A stretch of DNA of 64,000 bases from Xylanimonas ulmi (GTDB taxonomy: Bacteria; Actinomycetota; Actinomycetes; Actinomycetales; Cellulomonadaceae): assembly GCF_004216535.1 (NCBI RefSeq), contig NZ_SGWX01000001.1, positions 3,596,001 through 3,660,000 on the forward strand, written 5' to 3'. Position 1 is the stretch's first letter. Every line of letters begins with the position of its first letter. The translations under genes were made by a program, and so were the position numbers. Positions 27,780 to 36,304 of this stretch are shown one piece after another. Under the pieces are notes generated by a model. The model had not been told where the DNA came from, did not search any database, and worked only from the letters and a program-made list of their open reading frames with translations.

Positions 27780-27793
27780 TTTCCTATAGGAAA
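27780..27793. promoter_or_regulatory. Operator-like site 2, exact 14-bp palindrome
   Basis: TTTCCTATAGGAAA is a perfect palindrome 27 nt before the ATG of the TIM-barrel gene, well placed to block transcription. An AT-rich palindrome stands out in this GC-rich background. Confidence 0.65.
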
Positions 27794-27819
27794 TACGAAC
27801 TCGGATCGACGGAGATCAC

Positions 27820-28749
27820 ATGCGCACCGCTCAGACCTGGCCCATCGCGGCCAACATGTTGTCGTTCGGCTCTCGGGCCGCGGACGGCACCCCCAATCTG
27901 CTGGCCCCGGCAGAGTCATGGGTCGCCCAGCTCGCGCAGGTGGCGGACCTCGGGTTCACCGAGGTCGACCCCACAGATGCATGGCTGTCGATCGGGGAGT
28001 TGCCCGAGGCCCGCTTCGCCGAGCTGCTCGTCGTCCTCAAGGAGGTCGGGCTCACGGTTCCTTCGGTCTCGACGACTCGGCGCAGCGTCGTCGACGTCGC
28101 TCGGGGCGACGACTACTTGCGATGGGGACACGCGATCGTCGACCGGGCTCCTGCGCTCGGGGCGGAGGTCGTGAACTTCGGGTTCATGCAGGCCCTGACC
28201 CCCGCGCAGGAGCGGGCGCTCTGGTTCTGGCTCGCCGATGGCCACCATGACGATCTCTACGACAACGAGACGCGCGACCTGGCGGTGCGGCGTATCCGCG
28301 AGTTGGCCGACCACGCCGCCCAGGTCGGCGTGCAGATCAGCCTCGAGATGTACGAGGACACGTATATCGGCACCCCTGACCTGGCTGTTCAATTCCTCGC
28401 CGACGTCGACCGGGAGAACGTCGGGCTCAACCCGGACCTCGGGAACTTGGTCCGCCTCCACCGCCCTGTCGAGGACATTCCGACGATGTTCGAGAAGGTC
28501 CTGCCGTACACGAACTTCTGGCACATCAAGAACTACACGCGTGACGAGGACCCGATCGCGGGCACGTACGCCACGTTCCCGACGCCGCTCGTGCAGGGGG
28601 TAGTCAACTACCGCGCCGTGATCCGCCGAGCGCTCGATTTTGGTTTCGAAGGCGTCTTCGTCTGCGAGCACTACGGTTCTGACAGCCTCGGCGTCGCGGC
28701 GATCAACCGCGACTACATCCGCGAGGTGCTGCGCGGCGCTGGCCGCTGA
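27820..28749 (+). CDS. Xylose-isomerase-like TIM-barrel protein (AP_endonuc_2 fold), possible 3-oxo-acid decarboxylase or isomerase
   Basis: A 309-aa cytosolic TIM barrel. Metal-binding-type residues are visible in QISLEMYEDTY (Glu), VGLNPDLGNLVRLH (Asp, His), FWHIKNYTRDEDP (His) and FVCEHYGSDS (Glu, His), the usual spacing for this superfamily. It heads the plus-strand operon, with GGAG before ATG 27820. Relatives include hydroxypyruvate isomerase, the 2-oxo-tetronate isomerase OtnI, EryC and the 3-oxo-isoapionate decarboxylase OiaC. Because the downstream genes look like L-erythrulose enzymes and a 3-hydroxyacid dehydrogenase, an OiaC-like decarboxylation yielding L-erythrulose is my preferred reading, but isomerisation is possible. 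Confidence 0.8.
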   Translation: MRTAQTWPIAANMLSFGSRAADGTPNLLAPAESWVAQLAQVADLGFTEVDPTDAWLSIGELPEARFAELLVVLKEVGLTVPSVSTTRRSVVDVARGDDYLRWGHAIVDRAPALGAEVVNFGFMQALTPAQERALWFWLADGHHDDLYDNETRDLAVRRIRELADHAAQVGVQISLEMYEDTYIGTPDLAVQFLADVDRENVGLNPDLGNLVRLHRPVEDIPTMFEKVLPYTNFWHIKNYTRDEDPIAGTYATFPTPLVQGVVNYRAVIRRALDFGFEGVFVCEHYGSDSLGVAAINRDYIREVLRGAGR

Positions 28750-28808
28750 CGGCCCCGCGTCGACGGCGCCCGCGCCCGTCCCCATTCGACTGAACAAAGG
28801 TGTAGGTC

Positions 28809-30548
28809 ATGACGTATGTCCACAATCGACCCGAGGACTTTGCGCGGGAGGCCCTTAGTGGCCTGGTGAAGGCGCACCCCGGGCGTCTGCGATCCGTTCC
28901 GGGCGGTGTCGCCCGCGCGGACGGGACGCGACCTGGCAAGGTCGCCGTCGTCGTCGGAGGCGGCTGCGGGCACTACCCCGCGTTCGCCGGTCTGGTCGGC
29001 GACGGGGTCGCCGACGCCGCGGTGTGTGGGGAGATCTTCGCCTCGCCGTCCACCCGACAGGTGATCGACGTGTGCCGCGCGGCCGACGCCGGCGCCGGCA
29101 TTTGGCTCGCGTTCGGCAACTACGCCGGCGACGTGCTGAACTTTGGCGCGGCCGCGAGCAGATTGCGCGCCCAAGGGATCGACGTCGTCGTCCAGGCGGT
29201 GACCGACGATGTGGCGTCCGCGCCCACGGAGCGGGTGACCGAGCGTCGAGGAGTGGCCGGCGACCTCGTCGTCTTCAAGATCGCGGGCGCGGCCGCCGAG
29301 GCTGGCGCCGACCTGGCGGAGGTCTCGCGCCTCGCCGCGCTAGCCAACGAGCGCACGCGATCGTTCGGCGTGGCGTTCGACGGTTGCACGCTTCCTGGGC
29401 GCAGCCATCCGCTGTTCTCACTGCCCGACGCAACGGTCGGTTGGGGGCTCGGCATCCACGGCGAGCCGGGCATCGGTGACGAGCCGCTGCCGAGTGCCGC
29501 TGACCTGGCCGACGAACTCGTCGAACGCGTGCTCGCCGAACGCCCGGCCGGCGCCGAGCGTGCCACCGCCGTGCTGAACGGTCTCGGCACGGTCAAGTAC
29601 GAGGAGCTCTTTGTCCTGTGGGACCAGGTGACGGACCTCCTCGCCACGAGCGGCGTCACCCTCATCGCGCCGCTGGTCGGTGAGTATGTGACGAGCCTCG
29701 ACATGGCAGGGTGCTCGCTGACGGTGACGTGGCTCGACGACGAACTCGAGCCCCTGTGGCTCGCACCCGCCGATACCCCCGCGTTCCATCACGGGTCGTG
29801 GCGGCCCGCGCCCGTGGCGCCGGCTCCGCAGGTCGCAGCCGAGCCTGAACCAGTGCTGACCTTGGCCCGGACACCCGAAGCGCGTGACGCGGCCGCGACG
29901 GTCCTGCACGCCATCGAACGCGCGCAGGCGGTGCTGCACGAGGCCGCGCCGCGACTTGGCGAGCTCGACGCAGTGGCAGGCGACGGTGATCACGGGATCG
30001 GTATGTGCCGAGGAGTGGATGCCGCGGTAGACGCCGCGCGCACCGCCGTCGGGTTCGACGCAGACGCCCCCTCGGTGCTCAGGCGGGCGGCCGACGCGTG
30101 GGCTGACCGCGCGGGTGGCACGTCAGGCGCACTGTGGGGGATCGGACTGCTTGCCGTCGCCGAGCACCTCCCGCCCGAACGGACTGCTGGCGTGGCGCAC
30201 GTCGTGGCCGGCGCCCGCGCTGCGCTCGACCAGGTCGCCGAGGTCGGTGGAGCGCGCCCTGGGGACAAGACGCTGGTCGATGCTCTGAACCCGGCGGTCG
30301 ACGCCCTCGAGGCCGCGGTCGGCACCGGTGCGAGCCTGGCAGACGCGTGGGCAAGCGCTGTGCGGGCGGCCGAGCACGGCGCGCGGCGGACTGCGGACAT
30401 CGTGGCGAGGCGTGGCCGCTCCCGTGTGCTCGCAGACAAGAGCCTCGGTACGCCTGATCCCGGAGCGACTTCTCTGGCCCTTCTCCTGCGGGAGGTCGGC
30501 TTGACCCTCGCAGCGACCGTTCCTGACGAGACGAAGGTGGGTGCGTGA
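28809..30548 (+). CDS. DhaK-DhaL fusion kinase, probable L-erythrulose (or dihydroxyacetone) kinase, LerK-like
   Basis: A 579-aa single-chain ATP-dependent kinase. The N-terminal DhaK domain (about 1-330) has the substrate loop [19 protein letters not shown] and the covalent-binding His in [10 protein letters not shown]. The C-terminal DhaL domain (about 355-570) has the nucleotide-site aspartates in [11 protein letters not shown]. Such fusions phosphorylate dihydroxyacetone or, in tetritol pathways, L-erythrulose. The next two genes are RpiB- and TpiA-like, exactly the partners of LerK, so L-erythrulose is the likely substrate. The gene ends in a TGATG overlap with the RpiB-like gene. Confidence 0.88.
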   Translation: MTYVHNRPEDFAREALSGLVKAHPGRLRSVPGGVARADGTRPGKVAVVVGGGCGHYPAFAGLVGDGVADAAVCGEIFASPSTRQVIDVCRAADAGAGIWLAFGNYAGDVLNFGAAASRLRAQGIDVVVQAVTDDVASAPTERVTERRGVAGDLVVFKIAGAAAEAGADLAEVSRLAALANERTRSFGVAFDGCTLPGRSHPLFSLPDATVGWGLGIHGEPGIGDEPLPSAADLADELVERVLAERPAGAERATAVLNGLGTVKYEELFVLWDQVTDLLATSGVTLIAPLVGEYVTSLDMAGCSLTVTWLDDELEPLWLAPADTPAFHHGSWRPAPVAPAPQVAAEPEPVLTLARTPEARDAAATVLHAIERAQAVLHEAAPRLGELDAVAGDGDHGIGMCRGVDAAVDAARTAVGFDADAPSVLRRAADAWADRAGGTSGALWGIGLLAVAEHLPPERTAGVAHVVAGARAALDQVAEVGGARPGDKTLVDALNPAVDALEAAVGTGASLADAWASAVRAAEHGARRTADIVARRGRSRVLADKSLGTPDPGATSLALLLREVGLTLAATVPDETKVGA

Positions 30549-31042
30549 TGGCTGGCCTGCGCATTGTTGTCGGTGCTGACGACGCTGGATACGACTACAA
30601 GGAGATCCTGAAGAGGGATCTGGGAGCCGACGATCGGGTGGCGTCTGTGACCGACGTCGGCGTCGGGGGCGACGAGCACACCCACTATCCGTATGTCGGT
30701 GCGGCCGCCGCCCGCATGGTGGCCTCCGGTGAGGCCGACAGGGCCCTGCTGATCTGCGGGACAGGGCTCGGCGTCGCGATCGCAGCCAACAAGGTGCCTG
30801 GCGTCCGCGCCGTGACGGCCCACGACTCGTTCTCTGTCGAGCGTGCGGTGCTCTCCAACGACGCCCAAGTGCTGTGCATGGGTCAGCGCGTGGTCGGGGT
30901 TGAGCTGGCGCGCCGCCTGGTGCGCGAGTGGCTGGGGTACAGGTTCGACCCAGCCTCGCCTTCGGCCCCGAAGGTCGCGGCGATCGGCGAGGTGGAGGCG
31001 GGGGCCGACATCCTGCCTGAACCGGTCGGGGCGTGCGGGTGA
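30548..31042 (+). CDS. RpiB/LacAB-family sugar-phosphate isomerase, DerI/EryI-like
   Basis: A 164-aa RpiB-fold isomerase. Key features are [19 protein letters not shown] at the N-terminus, the catalytic Cys in [22 protein letters not shown], and the [22 protein letters not shown] segment. ATG 30548 overlaps the upstream stop as TGATG; GTG 30545 is a less likely alternative. In erythritol and threitol pathways this family member converts D-erythrulose 4-phosphate to D-erythrose 4-phosphate. The first-strand HAGY motif of classical RpiB is DAGY here. The role rests on the neighbours. Confidence 0.88.
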   Translation: MAGLRIVVGADDAGYDYKEILKRDLGADDRVASVTDVGVGGDEHTHYPYVGAAAARMVASGEADRALLICGTGLGVAIAANKVPGVRAVTAHDSFSVERAVLSNDAQVLCMGQRVVGVELARRLVREWLGYRFDPASPSAPKVAAIGEVEAGADILPEPVGACG

Positions 31043-31803
31043 CCACGCCCCTCGTCGCAGTCTCGCTCAAGGCCTACCTGGGCGCCGCGCAGACACGCGT
31101 CTGGCTGGGCGGTGTGCGAGCACTCGCCGACGCCGGTCGCGTCCCCGCAGACGTCGAGCTGGCGGTGCTGCCCAGCATGCCGTTGCTTCCCGCGGCCGTG
31201 GAGCTGCTCAGCGGAACACACGTGGCGTGGGGCGCCCAGGACGTGGCTCCTGGCTCCGGCGGCGCTCAGACCGGCGCTGTCACCGCCGCGCTCCTGGCCG
31301 AACTCGGCTGCCGTTTTGCCGCGGTTGGGCACGCCGAGCGGCGCAGCCTGTTCCGAGAGACGGACGCCGATGTGCGTGCCAAGGTCGCCAGGCTGAAGGC
31401 AGACGCGCTCACACCGATTGTGTGCGTGGGTGAGGTCGAACGCATCGGCGCACGCGCGGCCGCGGTGGCCGCCTCCGACCAGCTCGCAGCGGCCCTCGCG
31501 GGGACAGAGGCGGGCGAGGTTGTTGTGGCGTACGAACCCGTCTGGGCCATCGGGGCGCCACAGCCTGCTGGCGGCGATCACGTCGCCGCCGTCGCGCACG
31601 CTGTGCGCGAACGTATGCAGGACCTGGGCTGGCGGGGTCGCGTGCTCTATGGCGGCGCTGCCGGCCCGGGCACGCTCGGGGCGCTCGGCGCCAGTGTCGA
31701 CGGACTCTTCCTCGGCCGCTTCGCGCACGACCTCGGCGCTCTCGCCGAGGTGCTGGACGAAGCCCGGACGGCGGCGCCACGCGCCGTCGGCGCCGGGGCA
31801 TGA
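31039..31803 (+). CDS. Triosephosphate-isomerase-family protein, LerI/EryH-like tetrulose-phosphate isomerase
   Basis: A 254-aa TIM. Catalytic Lys is in VSLKAYLG, catalytic His in GHAERRSLF, and catalytic Glu in [11 protein letters not shown]. The usual N-terminal NWK is replaced by SLK, so the phosphate-end Asn is Ser, a change seen in divergent paralogues rather than the glycolytic enzyme. The start GTG 31039 overlaps the stop of the RpiB-like gene (GTGA). Paralogues in tetritol clusters (EryH, LerI) interconvert L-erythrulose 1-phosphate and D-erythrulose 4-phosphate; the context strongly suggests the same here. Confidence 0.87.
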   Translation: MTTPLVAVSLKAYLGAAQTRVWLGGVRALADAGRVPADVELAVLPSMPLLPAAVELLSGTHVAWGAQDVAPGSGGAQTGAVTAALLAELGCRFAAVGHAERRSLFRETDADVRAKVARLKADALTPIVCVGEVERIGARAAAVAASDQLAAALAGTEAGEVVVAYEPVWAIGAPQPAGGDHVAAVAHAVRERMQDLGWRGRVLYGGAAGPGTLGALGASVDGLFLGRFAHDLGALAEVLDEARTAAPRAVGAGA

Positions 31804-31832
31804 TCACGGATCACCACAAGGAAGGAAGACCA

Positions 31833-32792
31833 TTGGTCACCACCATCACGAGCGTTGCGGTCGTCGGCGCCGGTTATATGGGCGGCGGCATCGCGCAGTC
31901 GCTCGCGCTCGCCGGACTCCCCGTCACGATCGCCGACGTCTCTGCTGACGCCACGTCCGCAGCCTACGAACGCCTACTCATCGAGGCGCGCGATTTCGAA
32001 GACGCCGGCCTGTTCGATGTCGGAGCCGCCGAGAAGATCAGAGCGAACCTGCGCACGGCGTCCTCGATCGAGGAGGCCGTCGCAGACGTCGACTTTGTCG
32101 AGGAGGCAGTCTTCGAGTCTGTCGAGGTGAAGCACGAGGTGCTCTCCCGCATCTCGGCGGCGGCTCGGCCCGAGGCGATCATCGGCTCCAACACGTCGAC
32201 CATCCCGGCCCGAGTCCTTGGAACAGTCGTCAAGCACCCCGAGCGGTTCCTCACGGTGCACTTCTCCAACCCGGCTCCGTTCATTCCGGGCGTGGAGTTG
32301 GTGCTGGGGGAGCACACCGACGAGGCCATCGTGCCGGTCGTCAAGGAACTCCTCACGACGGCCGGTCGGCAGGCGGCGCTCGTTGCGGACGTCCCGGGGT
32401 TCGTGCTCAACCGCCTCCAGTACGTGCTGCTCAAGGAGGCGATGTCAATCGCCGAGGAGGGCATCGCCTCGCCCGAGGACATCGACACAGTCGTGCGCAC
32501 CACGTTCGGGTTCCGTCTCGGGTTCTTCGGCCCGTTCGCCATCGCCGACCAGGCGGGGCTCGACGTCTACGCGAGCGGATTTCGCACGTTTGAGGAGGCA
32601 TTCGGGGAACGTCTGGCGACGCCACAACTCGTGCAGGACGCTGTGGCGTCGGACCGCCGTGGCGTGAAGAACGGCAAGGGACTGTTGCGCGATTACACGC
32701 CCGAGGAGGTTAAGGCGCTGGTCGCCCACCGCAACAGGGCGTACAGCGAGATGGGCCGCCTCGTGCGCTCTCTCGGCTCCACCCCGGCCTGA
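31833..32792 (+). CDS. 3-hydroxyacyl-CoA dehydrogenase-family oxidoreductase, possible 3-hydroxy sugar-acid dehydrogenase
   Basis: A 319-aa NAD-dependent dehydrogenase. The Rossmann motif is VAVVGAGYMGGGIAQSLA, and the catalytic His and its environment are in FLTVHFSNPAPFIPGVELV, followed by the C-terminal 3HCDH domain. I place the start at TTG 31833 because AAGGAAGGA ends about 5 nt before it; an upstream in-frame ATG at 31800 overlaps the previous stop but has no such site. The family includes L-gulonate 3-dehydrogenase and carnitine dehydrogenase as well as acyl-CoA enzymes. With no other fatty-acid gene nearby, oxidation of a sugar acid at C3 fits better. Confidence 0.83.
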   Translation: MVTTITSVAVVGAGYMGGGIAQSLALAGLPVTIADVSADATSAAYERLLIEARDFEDAGLFDVGAAEKIRANLRTASSIEEAVADVDFVEEAVFESVEVKHEVLSRISAAARPEAIIGSNTSTIPARVLGTVVKHPERFLTVHFSNPAPFIPGVELVLGEHTDEAIVPVVKELLTTAGRQAALVADVPGFVLNRLQYVLLKEAMSIAEEGIASPEDIDTVVRTTFGFRLGFFGPFAIADQAGLDVYASGFRTFEEAFGERLATPQLVQDAVASDRRGVKNGKGLLRDYTPEEVKALVAHRNRAYSEMGRLVRSLGSTPA

Positions 32793-32853
32793 GTCCGGGC
32801 AGCAGCACCCAACCAGCGCGCCGGCCAGGCGCCGAAGACGAAGGAGTCTTGGA

Positions 32854-34197
32854 GTGGTCACCGTCCACGAGGCAGACATTGTCAAGCGCGTCACGCGCAA
32901 ACTGCTACCGCTGCTCGTCGTCCTGTACACCGTCGCCTACGTCGATCGGTCCGCCGTCGGATTCGCCCAGCTCCACATGGGCGCCGACCGCGGCATTGGC
33001 GATGCGGCCTTCGGGCTCGGTGCAGGTTTGTTCTTCATCGCGTACTTCCTGTTTGAGGTGCCGAGCAACGTCCTCATGCAGAGGTTTGGGCCGCGCATGT
33101 GGTTTGTGAGGATTCTCGTGACGTGGGGCGCCATCACGATGCTCATGGCGCTCACACAGGGGCCCGGGACCTTCTACGTCCTGCGCTTCCTCCTGGGCGT
33201 TGCCGAGGCCGGGTTCTATCCCGGAGTGATCTTCTACCTCACGACGTGGTTCCCCCACCGTCACCGCACGAAGGCCACCGGCATCTTTGTGATCTCGGCG
33301 CCGTTGGCCTTCCTGCTGATGTCTCCGCTCGCCGGATGGCTGCTCGAAGTCGAAGGGCTCGGGATGGTCGGCTGGCAGTGGCTTTTCCTCGTCGTCGGGG
33401 CCACGGCTGTGCTTATGGCGCTGCCGACTTGGCGGTATCTGCCCGAGGGGCCCCGGTCGGTGAAGTGGCTCTCGCGAGCCGAGGCCGACTGGATCGAGGG
33501 CGAGTTGGCGCGTGACAAGGTCGAGCGTGGCCAGGAGGACGGCAAGAACCCGCTGCGAACTCTCGTGGACAAGCGCGTGTTGACGTTCGCACTTCTGTTC
33601 TTCCCCTCGACGGTGGGTGTCTACGGCCTCTCCTTCTGGCTGCCCCAGGTGGTCGACAGGTTCTCGGGGTCGACGCTGAACACCGGGCTGTTGACCGACG
33701 TGCCCTACGTTTTCGCCCTCGTGGGTGTGCTCGTCACGTCGCGCTGGGCTGCCAAGAGGTTCCGCGACAACTGGGTGCCGCTTGCGGTGCTGTTCGTCGG
33801 CGCCGGAGTCGGCATGGGCGCGAGCGCCTTCTTCACGACCCCGGCCCTGCAACTTGCGGCGCTCTCGCTCGCGGCGTTCTGCGTCTACTCGATCGCTGGT
33901 GTGTTCTGGGCGCTGCCCAGCGGCGTGCTCGCGGGCGCGACGGCGGCGGTGGCCATCGCCGCGATCAACTCGTTCGGCAATCTCGGCGGGTTCATCGGCC
34001 CCTATGTCGTGGGCGTGTTCACGCAGGCATCTGGGAGCACCGCCGCGGGGATGTACTTCCTGATGGCCGTGCTGTGGCTCGGCGCGCTCGGGACCGTCAT
34101 CGCGCGCCGCGCGATCGCCCGCCTACAGCGATCTGTCGTCGCTTCCCGTGACGATGCGGACGAGGTCGTGGTGACCGTGGGCACGAGCGCCGCCTGA
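32854..34197 (+). CDS. MFS transporter, ACS type, second permease of the cluster
   Basis: A 447-aa permease with 12 predicted helices. VDRSAVGFAQLHMGAD, FFIAYFLFEVPSNVLMQRFGPRMW and RFLLGVAEAGFYPGVIFYLTTWFP are classic ACS-family segments, shared with hexuronate, phthalate and tartrate carriers. AAGGAG lies 7 nt before GTG 32854. It is the last gene of the operon and is followed by a strong bidirectional terminator. An ACS carrier supports a carboxylated substrate (a sugar acid) for the pathway. Confidence 0.88.
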   Translation: MVTVHEADIVKRVTRKLLPLLVVLYTVAYVDRSAVGFAQLHMGADRGIGDAAFGLGAGLFFIAYFLFEVPSNVLMQRFGPRMWFVRILVTWGAITMLMALTQGPGTFYVLRFLLGVAEAGFYPGVIFYLTTWFPHRHRTKATGIFVISAPLAFLLMSPLAGWLLEVEGLGMVGWQWLFLVVGATAVLMALPTWRYLPEGPRSVKWLSRAEADWIEGELARDKVERGQEDGKNPLRTLVDKRVLTFALLFFPSTVGVYGLSFWLPQVVDRFSGSTLNTGLLTDVPYVFALVGVLVTSRWAAKRFRDNWVPLAVLFVGAGVGMGASAFFTTPALQLAALSLAAFCVYSIAGVFWALPSGVLAGATAAVAIAAINSFGNLGGFIGPYVVGVFTQASGSTAAGMYFLMAVLWLGALGTVIARRAIARLQRSVVASRDDADEVVVTVGTSAA

Positions 34198-34212
34198 CCG
34201 GCGACAGAGGCA

Positions 34213-34256
34213 GCGCGTGAGGCCGCACCCCAGGCCCGGGGTGCGGCCTCACGCGC
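34213..34256. terminator. Strong bidirectional terminator, 19-bp perfect stem
   Basis: GCGCGTGAGGCCGCACCCC (34213-34231) pairs exactly with 34238-34256 around a 6-nt loop AGGCCC. It lies between the convergent MFS and GntR genes and can serve both. Confidence 0.88.
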
Positions 34257-34286
34257 ATGCTCAGGGAGCGTGAGGCGGTGAGGCCC

Positions 34287-34976
34287 TCAGGCGTCGTGCC
34301 GCTCCGCGAGCGAGCGACTCTTGACAGCCTCGATATGCGCTCGCATCAGATCTCGCGCTCGGTCACTGTCACCGTCACGGAGCGCGACGAGGACCGCGCG
34401 GTGTTCTGCCACCGCCTGGTCGCGGTCGGTCACCCCGACGCCGGAGAACTGGCGGAACCGCTGGATCAGGCCGCCGAGAGCCTGATAGGCGGCCAGCAGG
34501 TATGGGTTGTCCGCAGCCTCCGCGATGAGTTGATGGAACCGTTCGTCCGCGGCCCAGTAGTCGCGAAACTCCTGGTAGGTGGGCCCAGTGCGGACGGTCT
34601 CAAGCAGAGTCACTGCCTCGTCGAGTTCGGCGAGGAACTGCCCGGTGCCGCGCTGTCCCGCGTGCCACGCGCTCACCGGTTCGATGGCGATCCGCGCGTC
34701 CATCAGGTCGGCCAACTCCTTGTCGGTGGGCGACGGCGCCACCGAGTAGCCGCGTAGTGCCACCCGGCGGACCATGCCTGTCGACTCAAGTCGTGCCAGC
34801 GCCTCGCGCACGGGTGTCGGTGAGACGTCGAGCTGCCGTGCGATCCCGTCGATGTTCAGACTGCTGCCCGCCGCGAGGCTCCCGTCGAGCAGCATTGCCA
34901 AGAGCTCGTCGAAGACGTGGTCCGCGAGCAGCCTGCGCCGCAGCGGTGCGCCAGTGGATCGGGAGGTTGCGGGCAC
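34287..34976 (-). CDS. GntR-family regulator with FCD domain, probable regulator of the adjacent cluster
   Basis: A 229-aa repressor. The N-terminal winged helix contains GIARQLDVSPTPVREALARLESTGMVRR. The FCD sensor domain shows the metal-ligand positions DARIAIEP, ERFHQLI, AEHRAVLVAL and RAHIEAV, which coordinate a metal that helps bind small carboxylates. It closes the 25-35 kb cluster, convergent with its last gene. The CCTATAGG palindromes at 27703-27793 are its likely operators. The start is GTG 34976 with TAGACT 6 nt upstream and no ribosome binding site, so it appears leaderless. Confidence 0.9.
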   Translation of the reverse strand: MPATSRSTGAPLRRRLLADHVFDELLAMLLDGSLAAGSSLNIDGIARQLDVSPTPVREALARLESTGMVRRVALRGYSVAPSPTDKELADLMDARIAIEPVSAWHAGQRGTGQFLAELDEAVTLLETVRTGPTYQEFRDYWAADERFHQLIAEAADNPYLLAAYQALGGLIQRFRQFSGVGVTDRDQAVAEHRAVLVALRDGDSDRARDLMRAHIEAVKSRSLAERHDA

Positions 34977-34982
34977 CTCGCG

Positions 34983-34988
34983 AGTCTA
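34983..34988 (-). promoter_or_regulatory. Candidate -10 box of the leaderless GntR/FCD gene
   Basis: On the minus strand TAGACT ends 6 nt before the GTG start. The identical hexamer and spacing precede the other GntR gene at 37106. Confidence 0.45.
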
Positions 34989-35037
34989 TCGGGGTGCGGC
35001 ATGGGCGCCGTGCCGCTGACCTGCGCAGGCCGCGCCG

Positions 35038-36237
35038 TCAGACCCGGGCGAGCGAGGCGGCGCGGTCCAGCACGGACGAGTACCCCGACAGCATCCGCAC
35101 GTGGCTGAACCGCGGGCGGACCCTGCTCAGCGCGGGGCGCAGCTCGGCGCGGCAGGCCGCCGCCTGGATCCAGGCCTCGGCGATCTCGACGGGGTCGAAG
35201 CCGGTCACGAAGCCGATGCCCTCGACGATGCGCGCCGAGTCCCCGACGGGCGTGGTCACGGGGATCGCGCCGCACATGGCGCCCTCGATGAGGCACAGCG
35301 GCGCGGCCTCGCCGAACACCGACGTCAGCGCGACGACGTCGGACGCCGCGAAGACGCGCTCCATGTCGGTGCGCACCCCGAGCGGATGCACCCGTGCGAG
35401 CAGGTCGGGGTGGTCGCCGAACGCGAGGTCGAGTTCGGCCACGAGGTCGGGGTTGGCGCTCGACATGCCCGCGCCGCACATCAGCACGTGCCCCGACGGA
35501 TCGCGGTCGAGGAACTGGCGGGCGGCGGCGATGAACAGGCCCGGGTTCTTCATGGTGTCGAAGCGTGCGGCGAACACGACGACGGTCGCGTCGGCGCCGA
35601 TGCCCTCGGCGCCGCGCAGCGCGAGGCGGCGCGCGCCCGAGACCGGGCGGAACCGCGCGAGGTTGATGCCGTTGGGCACCACGCGCAGCAGCGACGCGGG
35701 CACGCCCGCGGCGCGGTAGGCGTCGCGCGTCGACTCGGCGCAGCAGACCACGGCGGCGAGGCGGCCGGCGCCGGCCGCGACGAGCAGGTCGTCGAGCGCG
35801 GGGCCTTGGTGCTCGGGGTCCGAGCGGTGCAGACACGCGACGACGGGCCGGTCGAGGCGGGCGAGCTGGTTGACCAGGCGCAGCGGCTGCTCCTTGAGCG
35901 ACATGACCACGTCGCTCGCCCGGACCTCGGCCGCCGCGCGCTCCAGCTCGGCGGCGGTGAACACCGACGGGTCGAGGCCGTCGTCGGTGGCTCGGCCCAG
36001 CGTGCTCACGCGCACGCCCGCGGCCAGCAGCCTCTGGTAGCGCTGGTCGTCGGCCATGCGCTGCAACGTCGCCTCGCGCCGCACCTCGGCGTGGATGCTC
36101 AGCGCCGCATGGCGCTGGCGCCCGCTGGTGTGCAGCCCGGCGACGACCGTCGTGTGCAGCTGGCGGGCGCCGCCGGCGAAGAAGCCCTCGTACAGGGAGA
36201 GCACGCGCAGTGCGCGCGGGGACTGGCTCAGGGTCAC
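35038..36237 (-). CDS. Glycosyltransferase family 4 (GT-B fold)
   Basis: A 399-aa GT-B glycosyltransferase. The N-terminal domain begins LRVLSLYEGFFAGGARQLH. The C-terminal donor domain has VVFAARFDTMKNPGLFIAAARQF, HPLGVRTDMERVFAASDVVALTSVFGEAAPLCLIEGAMCG (containing the nucleotide-sugar-binding E-x7-E region) and a PVTTPVGD segment. The start is taken at the second GTG (36237) because AGGAGGTGATC sits ideally before it. No signal peptide or membrane helix; probably a peripheral enzyme making a glycolipid or polysaccharide. No other glycan genes are adjacent. Confidence 0.85.
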   Translation of the reverse strand: MTLSQSPRALRVLSLYEGFFAGGARQLHTTVVAGLHTSGRQRHAALSIHAEVRREATLQRMADDQRYQRLLAAGVRVSTLGRATDDGLDPSVFTAAELERAAAEVRASDVVMSLKEQPLRLVNQLARLDRPVVACLHRSDPEHQGPALDDLLVAAGAGRLAAVVCCAESTRDAYRAAGVPASLLRVVPNGINLARFRPVSGARRLALRGAEGIGADATVVVFAARFDTMKNPGLFIAAARQFLDRDPSGHVLMCGAGMSSANPDLVAELDLAFGDHPDLLARVHPLGVRTDMERVFAASDVVALTSVFGEAAPLCLIEGAMCGAIPVTTPVGDSARIVEGIGFVTGFDPVEIAEAWIQAAACRAELRPALSRVRPRFSHVRMLSGYSSVLDRAASLARV

Positions 36238-36240
36238 GGG

Positions 36241-36251
36241 GATCACCTCCT
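36241..36251 (-). promoter_or_regulatory. Shine-Dalgarno site fully complementary to the 16S rRNA 3' end
   Basis: On the minus strand AGGAGGTGATC precedes GTG 36237, 8 nt after AGGAGG. It is an unusually long match to anti-SD GATCACCTCCT and decides the start of the GT4 gene. Confidence 0.75.
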
Positions 36252-36304
36252 GCCGCCAGCGTCAGGGCTGTCGATGAGGCGAGCGTGTCGTCCGCGTTAA
36301 CTTT

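Noticed and set aside
30548-31803. Reading the RpiB-like and TpiA-like genes as the housekeeping pentose-phosphate and glycolytic enzymes
   Set aside because: They overlap each other and a DhaKL kinase, with no gap or pgk neighbours, and the TIM has a non-standard active-site residue. Catabolic paralogues fit better.
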